Shown here piece by piece: positions 1 to 9,058 of a DNA stretch of 59,667 nt (the first letter of the stretch is position 1; every line of letters starts with the position of its first letter). The stretch covers positions 1 through 59,667 of the forward strand of contig WFOS01000071.1 in the NCBI GenBank assembly GCA_015487975.1, given 5' to 3'. Both the position numbers and the translations under genes were made by a program. Source of the DNA: Ardenticatena sp. GTDB lineage: Bacteria > Chloroflexota > Anaerolineae > Ardenticatenales > Ardenticatenaceae. Below the pieces are notes generated by a model, which was given only the letters and a program-made list of their open reading frames with translations, was not told the origin of the DNA and ran no database searches.

Positions 1-98
1 CCGCCATTGGGTGTGGCCACAGCACGCACCAGGCCGCGCTCCACGGCGTCTTCGATGTCGTAGCGGGTGGCAGCTTCGGAAAGGGAAAAGACGTTCAA
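1..98 (-). CDS. Partial HTH-like protein running off the left edge
   Basis: On the minus strand a reading frame opens with TTG at about position 98 and is still open at base 1. It reads LNVFSLSEAATRYDIEDAVE and continues RGLVRAVATPNG. The LSEAA...Y.I..AV.RGL pattern resembles the small winged or MerR-like helix-turn-helix of excisionases and integrase-associated proteins. Only about 32 residues are visible, so the family cannot be fixed. The start is uncertain: a G-rich stretch about 15 bases upstream could be the ribosome site, and the same frame stays open further upstream. The reading frame is seen; the HTH assignment is inference. Confidence 0.3.
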   Translation of the reverse strand, partial: MNVFSLSEAATRYDIEDAVERGLVRAVATPNG

Positions 99-131
99 CG
101 TCGAGCATCGCCCCCCGACCTTCGACAAATA

Positions 132-161
132 GTCGAAGGCCGCCTCGGGGCGGCCTTCGAC
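132..161 (-). terminator. Perfect 13-bp hairpin downstream of tRNA-Arg
   Basis: The arms GTCGAAGGCCGCC (132-144) and GGCGGCCTTCGAC (149-161) pair perfectly around a TCGG tetraloop. It lies 9 bases past the 3' end of the minus-strand tRNA. On that strand it is followed by a short weak T-rich stretch (TATTTGT), so it is probably the tRNA terminator. Confidence 0.5.
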
Positions 162-170
162 GTGCTTCAA

Positions 171-243
171 CGCGCCCGGAGGGATTCGAACCCCCGACCT
201 ACGGATTCGAAGTCCGTTGCTCTCTCCTCTGAGCTACGGGCGC
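171..243 (-). tRNA. tRNA-Arg, anticodon TCG
   Basis: The minus strand folds as a complete 73-nt tRNA. The acceptor GCGCCCG pairs with CGGGCGC and the discriminator base is G. The anticodon stem ACGGA/TCCGT encloses loop CTTCGAA, giving anticodon TCG for arginine CGA codons. The T-arm GGGGGTTCGAATCCC is canonical. No CCA is encoded: the bases after the discriminator do not match. Confidence 0.95.
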
Positions 244-353
244 AGAGCGCGGCGGATTGTAGCACAAGAGCACGTTTGTATCAAACATGTTGCCATCTAT
301 ACGCCGCGCAACGCCAGTAAAAAATTTTGCAAAGCAGCCCGCCTGCACAGATC

Positions 354-3300
354 TTAGCGCACAACGAGTGGCAAATAGACCTGTTCTCCACGGGCAACCA
401 GCGTCAAAGGAACAGGGGGAATGGCATATGGCGAGGTGTTGTCCAGCCGCAGATAGGCTGAATAGGTGCCAGGTTGCAAGCCCGTAGCATCAAACGTCAG
501 CACAACCGTGGCTTGCCCATGCGGCGGCACAAGAACCTGTGTTTCCGAAAACGAAAGCCATGGAATGGTGTTCCATGCGCAGGGCGACGTTTCACCAGAT
601 GTTACCAGTAACACTTCATTCTCGCCCTGGTCGGCAATGGCCAACATCCCATCGCACAACAAGGCCATGCCCGCCTGCTCGAATGCATCCACACCTGGCA
701 CATCGAACCCACCCAGAACGGCGAGCTCACGTGCGGCATCGAGAACATACACATCGAAGCCTTCGTCATCGTTTGCAAGCACGAAGAGGTGCTGAGTCGT
801 CGGGTTGAATGCCATGCCTGCCACCGGTATTCCCACCGCGACCGAGCGCAACCGCCGCCCTGTTTCGTCGAACTGGTGAATCACACCATCGTTCCATGAA
901 CCACTGTAAAACGTCCCCGTGGTCGGGTCATAGGCGAGACCACGCTGGCTCATCCCCACGCTGGGACATACGCGCTCGCTCACCTGCCCGGTGGCGACAT
1001 CCAGCGCTACGATACAGGGATCTCCCCCCACGGCGACCTGCCAGAGCCGACCATCGAACGGGTGAAAAACCGCATCCGCCCAAAAACGCGCCGGCGCATG
1101 CGGAATGCGCATCGTCATAGAAAGCGGTTCGCCCTGCGCGGTGAAATGCTGCCAAATCGTGCGCTCCCGCTCACTTGACGAAACCCACACGTGCCCTTCC
1201 ATGTCCGCAGCCAACCCCCATAGCCCTGTCAGGCCAGGTGACCATTGCGCCACCACCTTGCCCCCACCAGGCCAATACGGCACATTTGGCGGTGGCGGGG
1301 CATAGACTGCCTCGGCGGTGCGGTCTTCCAAATGCTTGGGCGAAATGCGCCGCATGGGGGGCGCAAATGGCCCCAAAGGGGCAAGCGAAGGCAAGGGCGC
1401 GTTCACACCATTGACGAACACGGTCACGGTCAACGCCCCTGCGTTCGTAATCGTGAGCGGCACGGTGATTTGTTGGTCATGTTCCAGGGTCAACGAAATC
1501 GCCGACGGCGCAACCAGTGGGTAAGGTGCCGGCAACGCAAAATCATGCCAGAGCGGCGTTGTATCGCTCACCATCACCATCACGTCCTGCGAGCCATATC
1601 CACCGCCAAAGGTGGCTTGCACAGTGTGCACACCTTCTGGCAAAAAGAGCATGTAAAATCCGTCCGAAAGTGCCGGATCTGGCATCGCTTCCGTGCGAAC
1701 GGTCATCGTCATACCAGCAGAAATCTGCGCATCGAGTACTGGGGTCCCCGTATTTGCATCGTACACATACCCCATCAGAAACGCCCCAGCCAGTGGCTCG
1801 CACGTGGGGACACTGCCAATTTGCACCGAATCCACCTGCCACCACCAATCGAAATCGGCGTCGAAGTAGTGGAAGCGAACTTGCAAGGTCGCCGCACCTG
1901 CAGTCATATCACTCAAATCAAGGCTGACATGCCCATTGAGATCACCATCACCAGCCTCATTCTGCCAGACGGTCTGCCAGATGCCACCATCCACCCGAAT
2001 ATCCACATGCATTTTTTCGTCATGGTTGCGTTTCACATCAGTGTCGAACGCCAATACCACACCAGACAATGCCGAAATATCCACCACTGGCGTTTGCAGG
2101 CTGGTGTCTTGAAAGCTAGTCGGGCCGTAAAAATCGCTATTCACAACGGCAAACCCGCCACCACCACCTGTCAAATTCCCAACCCCACCAGGATCGTCAA
2201 ACCGCCAGACTGCACCACTACCGCGATTGTCCACCACCTGCCAGCCAGGTGGTTTTTCCCATGCATCAAACCCCTCATTCAGGACCAGCGTTTGCACACG
2301 CTGGTAGCCAGGTGCGCTGCATGTGGCTTCATTGACCATCAAGGCAAAATCTTCGCGCCGTGCACCGGTGAGCGGCCCGACGGCACGCCGTTCGGCGGTG
2401 TAGCCATCCACCCATGCCCGCACCTCGAAGGTGTACGTCACATGCGCCGCCAGCGTTACGCTGTAAAAGCCCGTGGTAGGGTCGGTCCAGACCGAGCCAG
2501 CGGGATACTGAGGAATGAGAATTTCAGCGTAGAGCGGTTGCCCTGTGCGTGCATCGCGCACCGTGCCGCTCACGACATAGGTCGGTGCAGTCGTCAGCGT
2601 AAACGCCAGCGTCGTGGTGATGCCGCTGCTGATCATTACATTCGTCTGCATGTCTGGCACATAGCCATAGGCAGAAACAGTGACCGTGTACGTCCCCGTG
2701 GGGATATTCGTCAAGCGGAACGAGCCATCCACCCCTGATTGCGTGGCAAGCGCCCCAATATGCACTTGTGCCCCTACCAATGGCGTGCCATCTTGCTTTC
2801 CGACAAATCCGACCAGCGTGCCACCTGAACCAGGGAGACATGTAGGGAAACGAAACGCGCCAATCCGCGTGCGCCAGTTGGTGTAGCCCGACGTCGCGTA
2901 ATACTCCTGCGTATACCAAAACGTGCAATCATCCTGCGGGTCTACCGTCAGCATGCTGTAATCGCCAAACCGCCCCGTGGAAGACATTTGCACCCCACCA
3001 CCTTCCACCAGCGAGGCTTCGGCAAATGTCATCTGCCCCAGCGGGTCCCCTGACAAACGCCCGGTGTACCGCACAGATGGAAATGTCGTAGGGCTGCTGA
3101 GGGCATACCCCAAGGCGATATTGCCCTGCCTGTCCATGGCAATGCTGCCCATCCAGCGGTGTTCACCATCGGGGGCAAAGGTGCCTTGCTGATGAATGTT
3201 CCACACACCCTCAACCTGCCGCAATTCATACCAGCGAATACCCGCCTGGTCGGTGCCGCTGGCATCCACCGTGTGGTTGAGAACCAATGCGCCATACGTG

Positions 3301-4508
3301 CCGAACCAACGATACGCGGCGCGATACATCAAGCGGTCGGCAATTGCATCCAGAGGTGTTCCCCCTGGTTGGGGAATGCAATTGCGACTGCCACCGCACA
3401 TGTCGGCATCGAACGGGAATGTATCGAGCACCTGATTGGGTTGCCCATTCAGGCCCAATGTCGCATTTTCGGGCATTGCCCAGTCCACCGACAAATGCCA
3501 GAGACTCAGCCTATCGGTCGGCCATCCCCATGCATCATCATCCACTTCGACGAAAATGGCTGGCGTGCCCGACGGTGGTGGCGGCCCATCGAGGTCAGCG
3601 GGCAACATACCACCAAAATTGGAGTTGACATCGTACAAATCGAAGAAAACCATGCGAGCATTCTGCCCATTGAGCATGCGCTCCCGTTCCAATGCCGCAA
3701 CACCCTGACCACGCCATGCCAACGTCGTTCCATCGAACTGGTTGACCGTGAGCAGGTACGCATCGGGCCAGACGGCAAGTTTGGGGTAATCGTTCATCTT
3801 GGCGCCCATGTCGAAGTCGTAGCGGTACCATGCGCCCGTGGGGTCGGCGGTTCGAGAGACCGCCAAACATTGATGAAAGCTGTCGGGAAAACGGAGCGCA
3901 AATTGCCCCACCAGCCACCGCTGCGCTAGATGGTCGAACAGGACAATGGGATCGCCATCGTTGTTGGTCTCACACAGTCCCCCAAAGTCAGCCCACAGTG
4001 TATTGCCTGCCACAGGCCCCACCAGGAGCGTGGGCGTCAGTGTGCTGACATCCCAAATCGCCAACGATGTGTTGACCCACTGCATGAAGAACTTGCGTCC
4101 CGTCGTCGCGTCGTAGCCCACCGCACCGCTGGGGTCTGGCGGCAGAAGGGTGCTTGGATTTGCAATGCCATCGAAACTGAGCAGCGGTTCGGGCATCGGA
4201 GTGGCAGGCATCGCGCTTTGCAAAGCGGGGTCGGGCTGAACAACCGCACGTGCGGGCGTCCGCACACCTGGCTTGCTGAGGCGTTCACGTTCCCAGGTCG
4301 AAGGCGCGACCGGGGGCGCATGTTGGGCCAGGAGACGCAATGGCTGCGACGTATCGAAGCGCTCCGCATAGCGAACAACAGGTGCAAAGGTGGTCGGCTG
4401 GGCATGTGAAAGGGAAGATTGGTAGACCAACGGGAGCAGAATGCTCAAAAAACCAACCATCACGGCAATGGTGCGTTGTATGAACGAACGACGCATAGGC
4501 AATCCCAT
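354..4508 (-). CDS. Large secreted multidomain protein with carboxypeptidase-regulatory-like repeats
   Basis: A 1384-residue protein with a signal peptide (MRRSFIQRTIAVMVGFLSIL...SHAQP); Met5 at 4496 is an equally good start. Residues about 100-560 form an uncharacterised extracellular region with many aromatic and Asp/Gly turns. Carboxypeptidase-regulatory-like (CarboxypepD_reg) modules follow at about 563-640, 650-730 and 908-990 (patterns GTLVGFVGKQDGTPLVGAQV and VSGTVRDARTGQPL). A MAM/choice-of-anchor-like segment lies at about 740-905 (LNEGFDAWEKPPGWQVVDN). A propeller-like segment spans about 1076-1300, and a BACON/Ig-like domain ends the protein. The last residues are YLPLVVR. No peptidase catalytic motif is visible, so a surface or binding role is inferred. 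The gene stands alone. Confidence 0.8.
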   Translation of the reverse strand: MGLPMRRSFIQRTIAVMVGFLSILLPLVYQSSLSHAQPTTFAPVVRYAERFDTSQPLRLLAQHAPPVAPSTWERERLSKPGVRTPARAVVQPDPALQSAMPATPMPEPLLSFDGIANPSTLLPPDPSGAVGYDATTGRKFFMQWVNTSLAIWDVSTLTPTLLVGPVAGNTLWADFGGLCETNNDGDPIVLFDHLAQRWLVGQFALRFPDSFHQCLAVSRTADPTGAWYRYDFDMGAKMNDYPKLAVWPDAYLLTVNQFDGTTLAWRGQGVAALERERMLNGQNARMVFFDLYDVNSNFGGMLPADLDGPPPPSGTPAIFVEVDDDAWGWPTDRLSLWHLSVDWAMPENATLGLNGQPNQVLDTFPFDADMCGGSRNCIPQPGGTPLDAIADRLMYRAAYRWFGTYGALVLNHTVDASGTDQAGIRWYELRQVEGVWNIHQQGTFAPDGEHRWMGSIAMDRQGNIALGYALSSPTTFPSVRYTGRLSGDPLGQMTFAEASLVEGGGVQMSSTGRFGDYSMLTVDPQDDCTFWYTQEYYATSGYTNWRTRIGAFRFPTCLPGSGGTLVGFVGKQDGTPLVGAQVHIGALATQSGVDGSFRLTNIPTGTYTVTVSAYGYVPDMQTNVMISSGITTTLAFTLTTAPTYVVSGTVRDARTGQPLYAEILIPQYPAGSVWTDPTTGFYSVTLAAHVTYTFEVRAWVDGYTAERRAVGPLTGARREDFALMVNEATCSAPGYQRVQTLVLNEGFDAWEKPPGWQVVDNRGSGAVWRFDDPGGVGNLTGGGGGFAVVNSDFYGPTSFQDTSLQTPVVDISALSGVVLAFDTDVKRNHDEKMHVDIRVDGGIWQTVWQNEAGDGDLNGHVSLDLSDMTAGAATLQVRFHYFDADFDWWWQVDSVQIGSVPTCEPLAGAFLMGYVYDANTGTPVLDAQISAGMTMTVRTEAMPDPALSDGFYMLFLPEGVHTVQATFGGGYGSQDVMVMVSDTTPLWHDFALPAPYPLVAPSAISLTLEHDQQITVPLTITNAGALTVTVFVNGVNAPLPSLAPLGPFAPPMRRISPKHLEDRTAEAVYAPPPPNVPYWPGGGKVVAQWSPGLTGLWGLAADMEGHVWVSSSERERTIWQHFTAQGEPLSMTMRIPHAPARFWADAVFHPFDGRLWQVAVGGDPCIVALDVATGQVSERVCPSVGMSQRGLAYDPTTGTFYSGSWNDGVIHQFDETGRRLRSVAVGIPVAGMAFNPTTQHLFVLANDDEGFDVYVLDAARELAVLGGFDVPGVDAFEQAGMALLCDGMLAIADQGENEVLLVTSGETSPCAWNTIPWLSFSETQVLVPPHGQATVVLTFDATGLQPGTYSAYLRLDNTSPYAIPPVPLTLVARGEQVYLPLVVR

Positions 4509-4538
4509 TCATGTTGTTTCAATCGAGGAATGTCTTTC

Positions 4539-4566
4539 ATTCTAGAGCAAGCACAAGAGGCGACAA
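4539..4566 (-). promoter_or_regulatory. Putative promoter of the large secreted protein gene
   Basis: On the minus strand TTGTCG (4561-4566) and TAGAAT (4539-4544) are separated by 16 bases, about 30 bases upstream of the start codon at 4508. The -35 match is moderate. Confidence 0.4.
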
Positions 4567-4695
4567 GCCCTTTCCTGACTTGCGCGCATCGTTCAACCAA
4601 CGTCAACATCACAGCACTTGCACACACCCAATTTGGCGCTTTTTCAAGCAACGATATGCTCTACGCCGCACACCCACCAGGTTCAGGAGTTATGC

Positions 4696-5955
4696 ATGGC
4701 ATCCCAAAACCACGCAGAGCCCATCGGATATGTGACACTCATCCGTGAGAACCGCAACTTCCGCGCTCTCTGGCTGGGGCAAATCGTCAGCTTGCTGGGC
4801 GACTGGTTCAACCTGATTGGTTCGGCAGCGCTGATTGCCAACCTGACCCAGTCAGGCTTCGCGGTTGGCGGATTGTTCATCGTGCGCATGCTGGCACCAT
4901 TTTTCGTCAGCCCTGTGGCTGGTGTTGTCGCCGACCGCTACAATCGCAAACAGGTCCTGATCATCACCGATCTGCTGCGTGCTGGCATCGTGCTGGGCTT
5001 TTTGCTGGTGCGCCGCCCCGAAGATGTCTGGTTGCTGTATGTGTTGACAGCGCTTCAACTGGCGATCAGCGGCTTTTTCTTCCCAACCCGCTCCGCCATT
5101 CTGCCTGATATTGTGTCTCGTGATGGGCTAGGTGCCGCCAATGCCATCAGTTCCGCCACGTGGTCGGTTATGCTTTCGCTCGGCGCGGCATTAGGCGGAC
5201 TGGTTGCAGGGCAATTGGGCATCTACACAGCCTTCGTGGTCGATGCCTGCACGTTTTTGCTCTCGGCTTTCTTTGTGATGCAGGTCAACTACACCACTTC
5301 TCCTGTGCTCGATGGCACTATGAGCATTGCCACCGCCATACGCGACTACATCGAAGGGCTGGCCTATCTGCGGCACCATCTCGACATTTTGATGATTGCG
5401 CTCCAAAAAACATTCGTCGCGCTCGCGGTCTCTGGTGGGTTTCAGGTGGTGCAAGTCGTGCTTGCCGAGCAAGTGTACCCCATTGGCGAAGGGGGAAGCA
5501 CAAGCCTGGGGCTCATGTATGCGGTCGTTGGTATTGGCACAGGCATTGGCCCCATCATCGCACGCATCTTCACAGGCGACCGCGAATGGCCCTTGCGGTG
5601 GGCGATTTTCGTTTCGTACCTGTTCTCAGCCATCGGGTTGCTGCTGATTGCGCCGCTGGGAGCCTTCTGGGGTGTGCTGATCGGTATGCTCTTACGCGGC
5701 GTCGGGGGCGGCATCGGCTGGGTCTTTTCGACCCAACTTTTGCTCGACCTGCTCCCTGACCGTGTGCGTGGGCGCGTTTTTTCAAGCGAGTTTGCCATGT
5801 TCACGCTGGCAAACGCCATCAGCGCAGCATTGGTTGGCCATGCGCTTGACTTGGCCATCTCATTGAGTCTGCTGGTACTCATCATGGCGATTCTCTCGTT
5901 TGTGTCGGCGCTGGTATGGGGTGGGTGGTTGCTCGTCGTGCAGCGTCGGACATAA
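4696..5955 (+). CDS. MFS transporter (MFS_3 / EntS-like)
   Basis: A 419-residue integral membrane protein with about 12 hydrophobic helices. The start ATG at 4696 is preceded by CAGGAG seven bases upstream; an upstream in-frame ATG has no ribosome site. The opening LIRENRNFRALWLGQIVSLLGDW and the loop VAGVVADRYNRKQVLIITDL (MFS signature between helices 2 and 3) match the MFS_3 group, which includes enterobactin-exporter-like and macrolide-efflux-like proteins. Substrate cannot be told from sequence. The gene diverges from the large secreted protein gene and ends in a bidirectional terminator shared with the convergent P450. Confidence 0.85.
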   Translation: MASQNHAEPIGYVTLIRENRNFRALWLGQIVSLLGDWFNLIGSAALIANLTQSGFAVGGLFIVRMLAPFFVSPVAGVVADRYNRKQVLIITDLLRAGIVLGFLLVRRPEDVWLLYVLTALQLAISGFFFPTRSAILPDIVSRDGLGAANAISSATWSVMLSLGAALGGLVAGQLGIYTAFVVDACTFLLSAFFVMQVNYTTSPVLDGTMSIATAIRDYIEGLAYLRHHLDILMIALQKTFVALAVSGGFQVVQVVLAEQVYPIGEGGSTSLGLMYAVVGIGTGIGPIIARIFTGDREWPLRWAIFVSYLFSAIGLLLIAPLGAFWGVLIGMLLRGVGGGIGWVFSTQLLLDLLPDRVRGRVFSSEFAMFTLANAISAALVGHALDLAISLSLLVLIMAILSFVSALVWGGWLLVVQRRT

Positions 5956-5995
5956 AAAACCTGCCAGGTGCTCACATTCGTTCCTGGCAGGTTTT
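5956..5995. terminator. Bidirectional terminator between MFS and P450 genes
   Basis: AAAACCTGCCAGG (5956-5968) and CCTGGCAGGTTTT (5983-5995) pair perfectly over 13 bp. A or T runs on both sides suit both converging genes. It contains a CCTGNCAGG-type core that recurs in other terminators of the window. Confidence 0.85.
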
Positions 5996-6020
5996 GCGCA
6001 TGTTGGTGCCCTCAGATGGT

Positions 6021-7415
6021 TCACACCCCGCGCAGACGCAACACACGTAAGCGAAAGTCCCTCCCAGGATTGGGCAACGGAAGCGGCTTCACACTGGCCG
6101 TAAAATCTGGGGGGTCGAGGGCCAGTTCGGCGGTGTGAAGAATGGTGGCAAACAACATCATCAATTGCAATTCCGCAAACCCTGCCCCCAAGCAGGTGTG
6201 CGTTCCCAGCGAAAAGGGGGTAAAGGCGCCAGATTGACGATGTTCAGCCCGTTCAGGCGTATAGCGGTCGATGTCGAACACCTCGGGGTTGGGGAAAAAC
6301 TCGGGGAGCATGTGCGTCACCCCCGTGGCAAACATCACTTCCACGCCGGCCGGAATGGTCACGCCTTCGATCTCGAATGGTTCCAGCACAATCCGCGGTG
6401 TCACTGGTACCACCGGGTACATGCGCATTGTCTCCAACGCCAGCCCATAAAGCGCCTGGCATTCCTTCAAGACGAAACGGTCGATCGTTTCGAGGGGACG
6501 GGAAAAGAGCAAATCCACATCTTCCTGAACACGTTGCAAAACATGAGGGTGTTTGAAGGCTGCATAGAGCATGAAGCTAAGCGTACTTGCCAGCGTATCG
6601 AGGCTTGAAAAGAAAACGCCCGCAAAAGATTTTGCCAACGCCAGGTCAGGAATAGGGCGCCCGTTGTCATCGCGAAACGCCAGCAATTCAGCGGCAAATG
6701 TCGAAGAAGGAGGGGCCCCACGCGCCAATCGTTCCCGCTCGGCTTCGACCAGGCGCTGCATATACGCCCACAGGCGTTGCTTGGCACGCACGTAGGGCGG
6801 CCATTTGGTGAAAAGGGAAGGGACCAACGGAATGGAAGACGTGCGGATGGCTGTTGCAAACACCAGGCGCACATCCTCGAAAATCTCTTGAGCCGAATGC
6901 CCCAACACCGCCTGCCCCACCTGCTCGCACGCCATACGCTGAACTTCATCCACTACGGGCACACTCATGCCCGGGCGCCACCGCTCGCGGATATGCGCTT
7001 GCGCTATCGCCACCATGCGGGGAATGCTTCGTTCGTACACCTCACGTTTGTAGCCAGGCGCATGAGCGCGGCGCAACCGACGATGCCATGCCCCATCTTG
7101 CGCCAGCAAGAAGTAGTCGGGAGCGCCCAGTTCGGCCCCCATGGGCCTCAAACTACGGCTGCTCAAACAGCGGTCGCCATCGCGAGCCAAAAAGACGTTG
7201 GCTTCAAGCCCCGCAAGCACCCAGTATTCACGATTCAATAGCCGAATGCGGTATACGGGGCCGTACCTGTGGTAATTGCGTACGCAGAAGGCAAGCACGT
7301 CACGGGCAAAATCAGGCAGGTTTCCCACCACAGGCCAACCCGGCACCTGTGGGGGAAGCGTGCGCATGGCCGAATGCGCACGCAGATCAACCAAACGTGC
7401 CAAAGGTACACGCAT
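6021..7415 (-). CDS. Cytochrome P450 (first of two paralogues)
   Basis: A 464-residue soluble P450 haem monooxygenase. Visible signatures: proline-rich start LPPQVPGWPVVGNL; I-helix segment GVFFSSLDT near residue 270, where the usual Ala-Gly pair reads Ser-Leu before Asp-Thr; ExxR as ETMR near 328; and the haem-ligand loop FSLGTHTCLG near 398-407 with the cysteine ligand. The start at 7415 has GGGAGG eight bases upstream. It closely resembles the P450 encoded at 7694-9058 (shared YWVLAG.EAN.FLA, LFSRPLE.IDR, TPERAEHRQSGAF), so the pair arose by duplication. It has its own promoter and lies downstream of that operon. No ferredoxin or reductase gene is adjacent. Substrate unknown. Confidence 0.9.
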   Translation of the reverse strand: MRVPLARLVDLRAHSAMRTLPPQVPGWPVVGNLPDFARDVLAFCVRNYHRYGPVYRIRLLNREYWVLAGLEANVFLARDGDRCLSSRSLRPMGAELGAPDYFLLAQDGAWHRRLRRAHAPGYKREVYERSIPRMVAIAQAHIRERWRPGMSVPVVDEVQRMACEQVGQAVLGHSAQEIFEDVRLVFATAIRTSSIPLVPSLFTKWPPYVRAKQRLWAYMQRLVEAERERLARGAPPSSTFAAELLAFRDDNGRPIPDLALAKSFAGVFFSSLDTLASTLSFMLYAAFKHPHVLQRVQEDVDLLFSRPLETIDRFVLKECQALYGLALETMRMYPVVPVTPRIVLEPFEIEGVTIPAGVEVMFATGVTHMLPEFFPNPEVFDIDRYTPERAEHRQSGAFTPFSLGTHTCLGAGFAELQLMMLFATILHTAELALDPPDFTASVKPLPLPNPGRDFRLRVLRLRGV

Positions 7416-7557
7416 GGAGAATCCTCCCTTTCTGTCGTTCGTGGATGAACTTTCCCATCACTGGGCATACGCCATGGCTGTGGGTGTTGCCAATAGGCAC
7501 AACAGCGGGCAAAAGAGGACGACCTTGGATGAAGTTTCCTCTTTGAAACCTGCAAAA

Positions 7558-7585
7558 AGTATAATAGGTTTCTTGAAAAATTCAA
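7558..7585 (-). promoter_or_regulatory. Putative promoter of first P450
   Basis: Minus strand TTGAAT (7580-7585), a 16-base spacer and TATACT (7558-7563) lie about 140 bases upstream of the start codon at 7415, downstream of the terminator of the preceding operon. The leader is long and shows no obvious structure. Confidence 0.45.
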
Positions 7586-7627
7586 ATAGGAACAGGGCGA
7601 CTCCAAGAAGGACGTTTGCCCCAGAAG

Positions 7628-7669
7628 ACAACCAAAAGAACGTGCGGCGCCCCCCTTGGTACGCCGCAC
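7628..7669 (-). terminator. Terminator of the sulfotransferase-P450 operon
   Basis: GTGCGGCG (7642-7649) and CGCCGCAC (7662-7669) form an 8-bp stem. On the minus strand it is followed by GTTCTTTTGGTTG. It lies just past the stop codon of the second P450. Confidence 0.6.
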
Positions 7670-7693
7670 CCAGTCATGCTAGCGAACGTCCAC

Positions 7694-9058
7694 CTAGCGA
7701 ACGTCCACAACGCGCATCTTGAAGTCGAACCCCGGGCCTGGAAGTGGCGAAAACTTCATACGTACCGTCGCATCGGGGGATTCGAGTGCAAGGGTTGCCG
7801 TATGCAAAATAGTGGCTGTCGTCATCATCAATTGGCTCTCGGCAATCCCCGCCCCCAGGCAGGTATGCGCCCCCAGCGTAAACGGTGCAAACGCCCCGGA
7901 TTGACGATGCTCCGCCCGTTCTGGCGTGTACCGGTCGATATCGAAGACATCGGGGTTGGGGAAGTATTCTTCCAGCACGTGCGGTAAGGCATTTGCCACC
8001 ATGACATCCGCGCCCTTCGGAATGGTATAGCCCGCAAACTCGAATGATTCCGCAGCCACGCGCGGCGTAATCGGCGCTATGGGGAACATGCGCAACACTT
8101 CCAGCACGAAGCCATAGAGCGCCTGCAATTTTTTGAGTGTCATGCGGTCGATCGCTTCCAACGGTCGAGTAAAGAGCGCATTCACATCGTCCATCACACG
8201 CTCCAAGACCCCAGGGAATTTGTGCGCCGCGTACAAAGCACAGGTCATCGTCCCCGCGACTGTATCCAGACCAGCAAAGTACACTCCAATAATGGACATT
8301 TGCAACGCATGGTCGGGGAGCGGGTTCCCTGCCTCATCGCGAAAGGCGAGTAAATCCTTCACCAAGCGGCTCGACGGTGGCTCACCACGTGCCACACGCG
8401 CACGTTCAGCCGCCAGCAAACGTGCCCCCAGTCGCCTGACACGGCGTTTGGCAAGGAGATAGCGAGGCCACCATTTGAGGAATGGTGGCGCCATGGGGAT
8501 AGTCGAGGTCCGGAGGGCCGTATTCAGGTAGCAGCGAATATCTTCGAAAAATTCAGGGGGGGGCGGATATCCCAAAACGATTTCCCCAAGTTGCGCCGTG
8601 ATAATGCGCTGCATCTCGTGCATCACGGTGATACGACTGCCAGGCTGCCACTCACGCACCAGGCGACGTGTGATGTCAACAGCACGCGGAATCTGCTGCT
8701 CGTAGACCCGGCGACTGTACCCCGGGCTCAACATACGGCGCAACGTTGCATGCCACTGGCCATCCTGGGCAATCAAAAAGTGCTTTCCCGACCCAAGTTG
8801 CTCTCCCAGCGGATAGAGGTTACGACTGCTCAACAGCGTCCCGTCGGCACGCGCCAGGAATTGGTTTGCCTCGACACCTGCCAACACCCAATACTCTTTC
8901 GTGAAGAGTTTCATTCGAAAGACGGGGCCAAACGTCCGATACTGCTCACGCAGAAAGGACAATGCATTGTTCAAGAACGAACGAGCATTCCCGACGAGTG
9001 GGGCACCTGGGACCCGTGGCGGAACATGCGTACTGTTCGATGGTGTCGAAACACTCAT
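7694..9058 (-). CDS. Cytochrome P450 (second paralogue)
   Basis: A 454-residue P450. The I-helix motif VYFAGLDTVAG (about 256-266) carries the typical A-G-x-D-T. ExxR reads EVLR near 317 and the haem loop is FTLGAHTCLG near 390-398. The start has AAGGAG eight bases upstream. The ATG overlaps the TGA of the sulfotransferase gene as ATGA, so translation is probably coupled and the two proteins may act on one substrate. The N terminus (PPRVPGAPLVGNARSFLNNA) lacks a membrane anchor, as expected for a bacterial P450. Transcription probably starts upstream of the sulfotransferase, next to the TetR operator. Confidence 0.9.
   Translation of the reverse strand: MSVSTPSNSTHVPPRVPGAPLVGNARSFLNNALSFLREQYRTFGPVFRMKLFTKEYWVLAGVEANQFLARADGTLLSSRNLYPLGEQLGSGKHFLIAQDGQWHATLRRMLSPGYSRRVYEQQIPRAVDITRRLVREWQPGSRITVMHEMQRIITAQLGEIVLGYPPPPEFFEDIRCYLNTALRTSTIPMAPPFLKWWPRYLLAKRRVRRLGARLLAAERARVARGEPPSSRLVKDLLAFRDEAGNPLPDHALQMSIIGVYFAGLDTVAGTMTCALYAAHKFPGVLERVMDDVNALFTRPLEAIDRMTLKKLQALYGFVLEVLRMFPIAPITPRVAAESFEFAGYTIPKGADVMVANALPHVLEEYFPNPDVFDIDRYTPERAEHRQSGAFAPFTLGAHTCLGAGIAESQLMMTTATILHTATLALESPDATVRMKFSPLPGPGFDFKMRVVDVR

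Noticed and set aside
1245..2738. 497-residue plus-strand frame inside the large secreted protein gene
   Set aside because: It is antisense to carboxypeptidase-regulatory modules, is rich in His/Arg, and has no ribosome site or recognisable motif.
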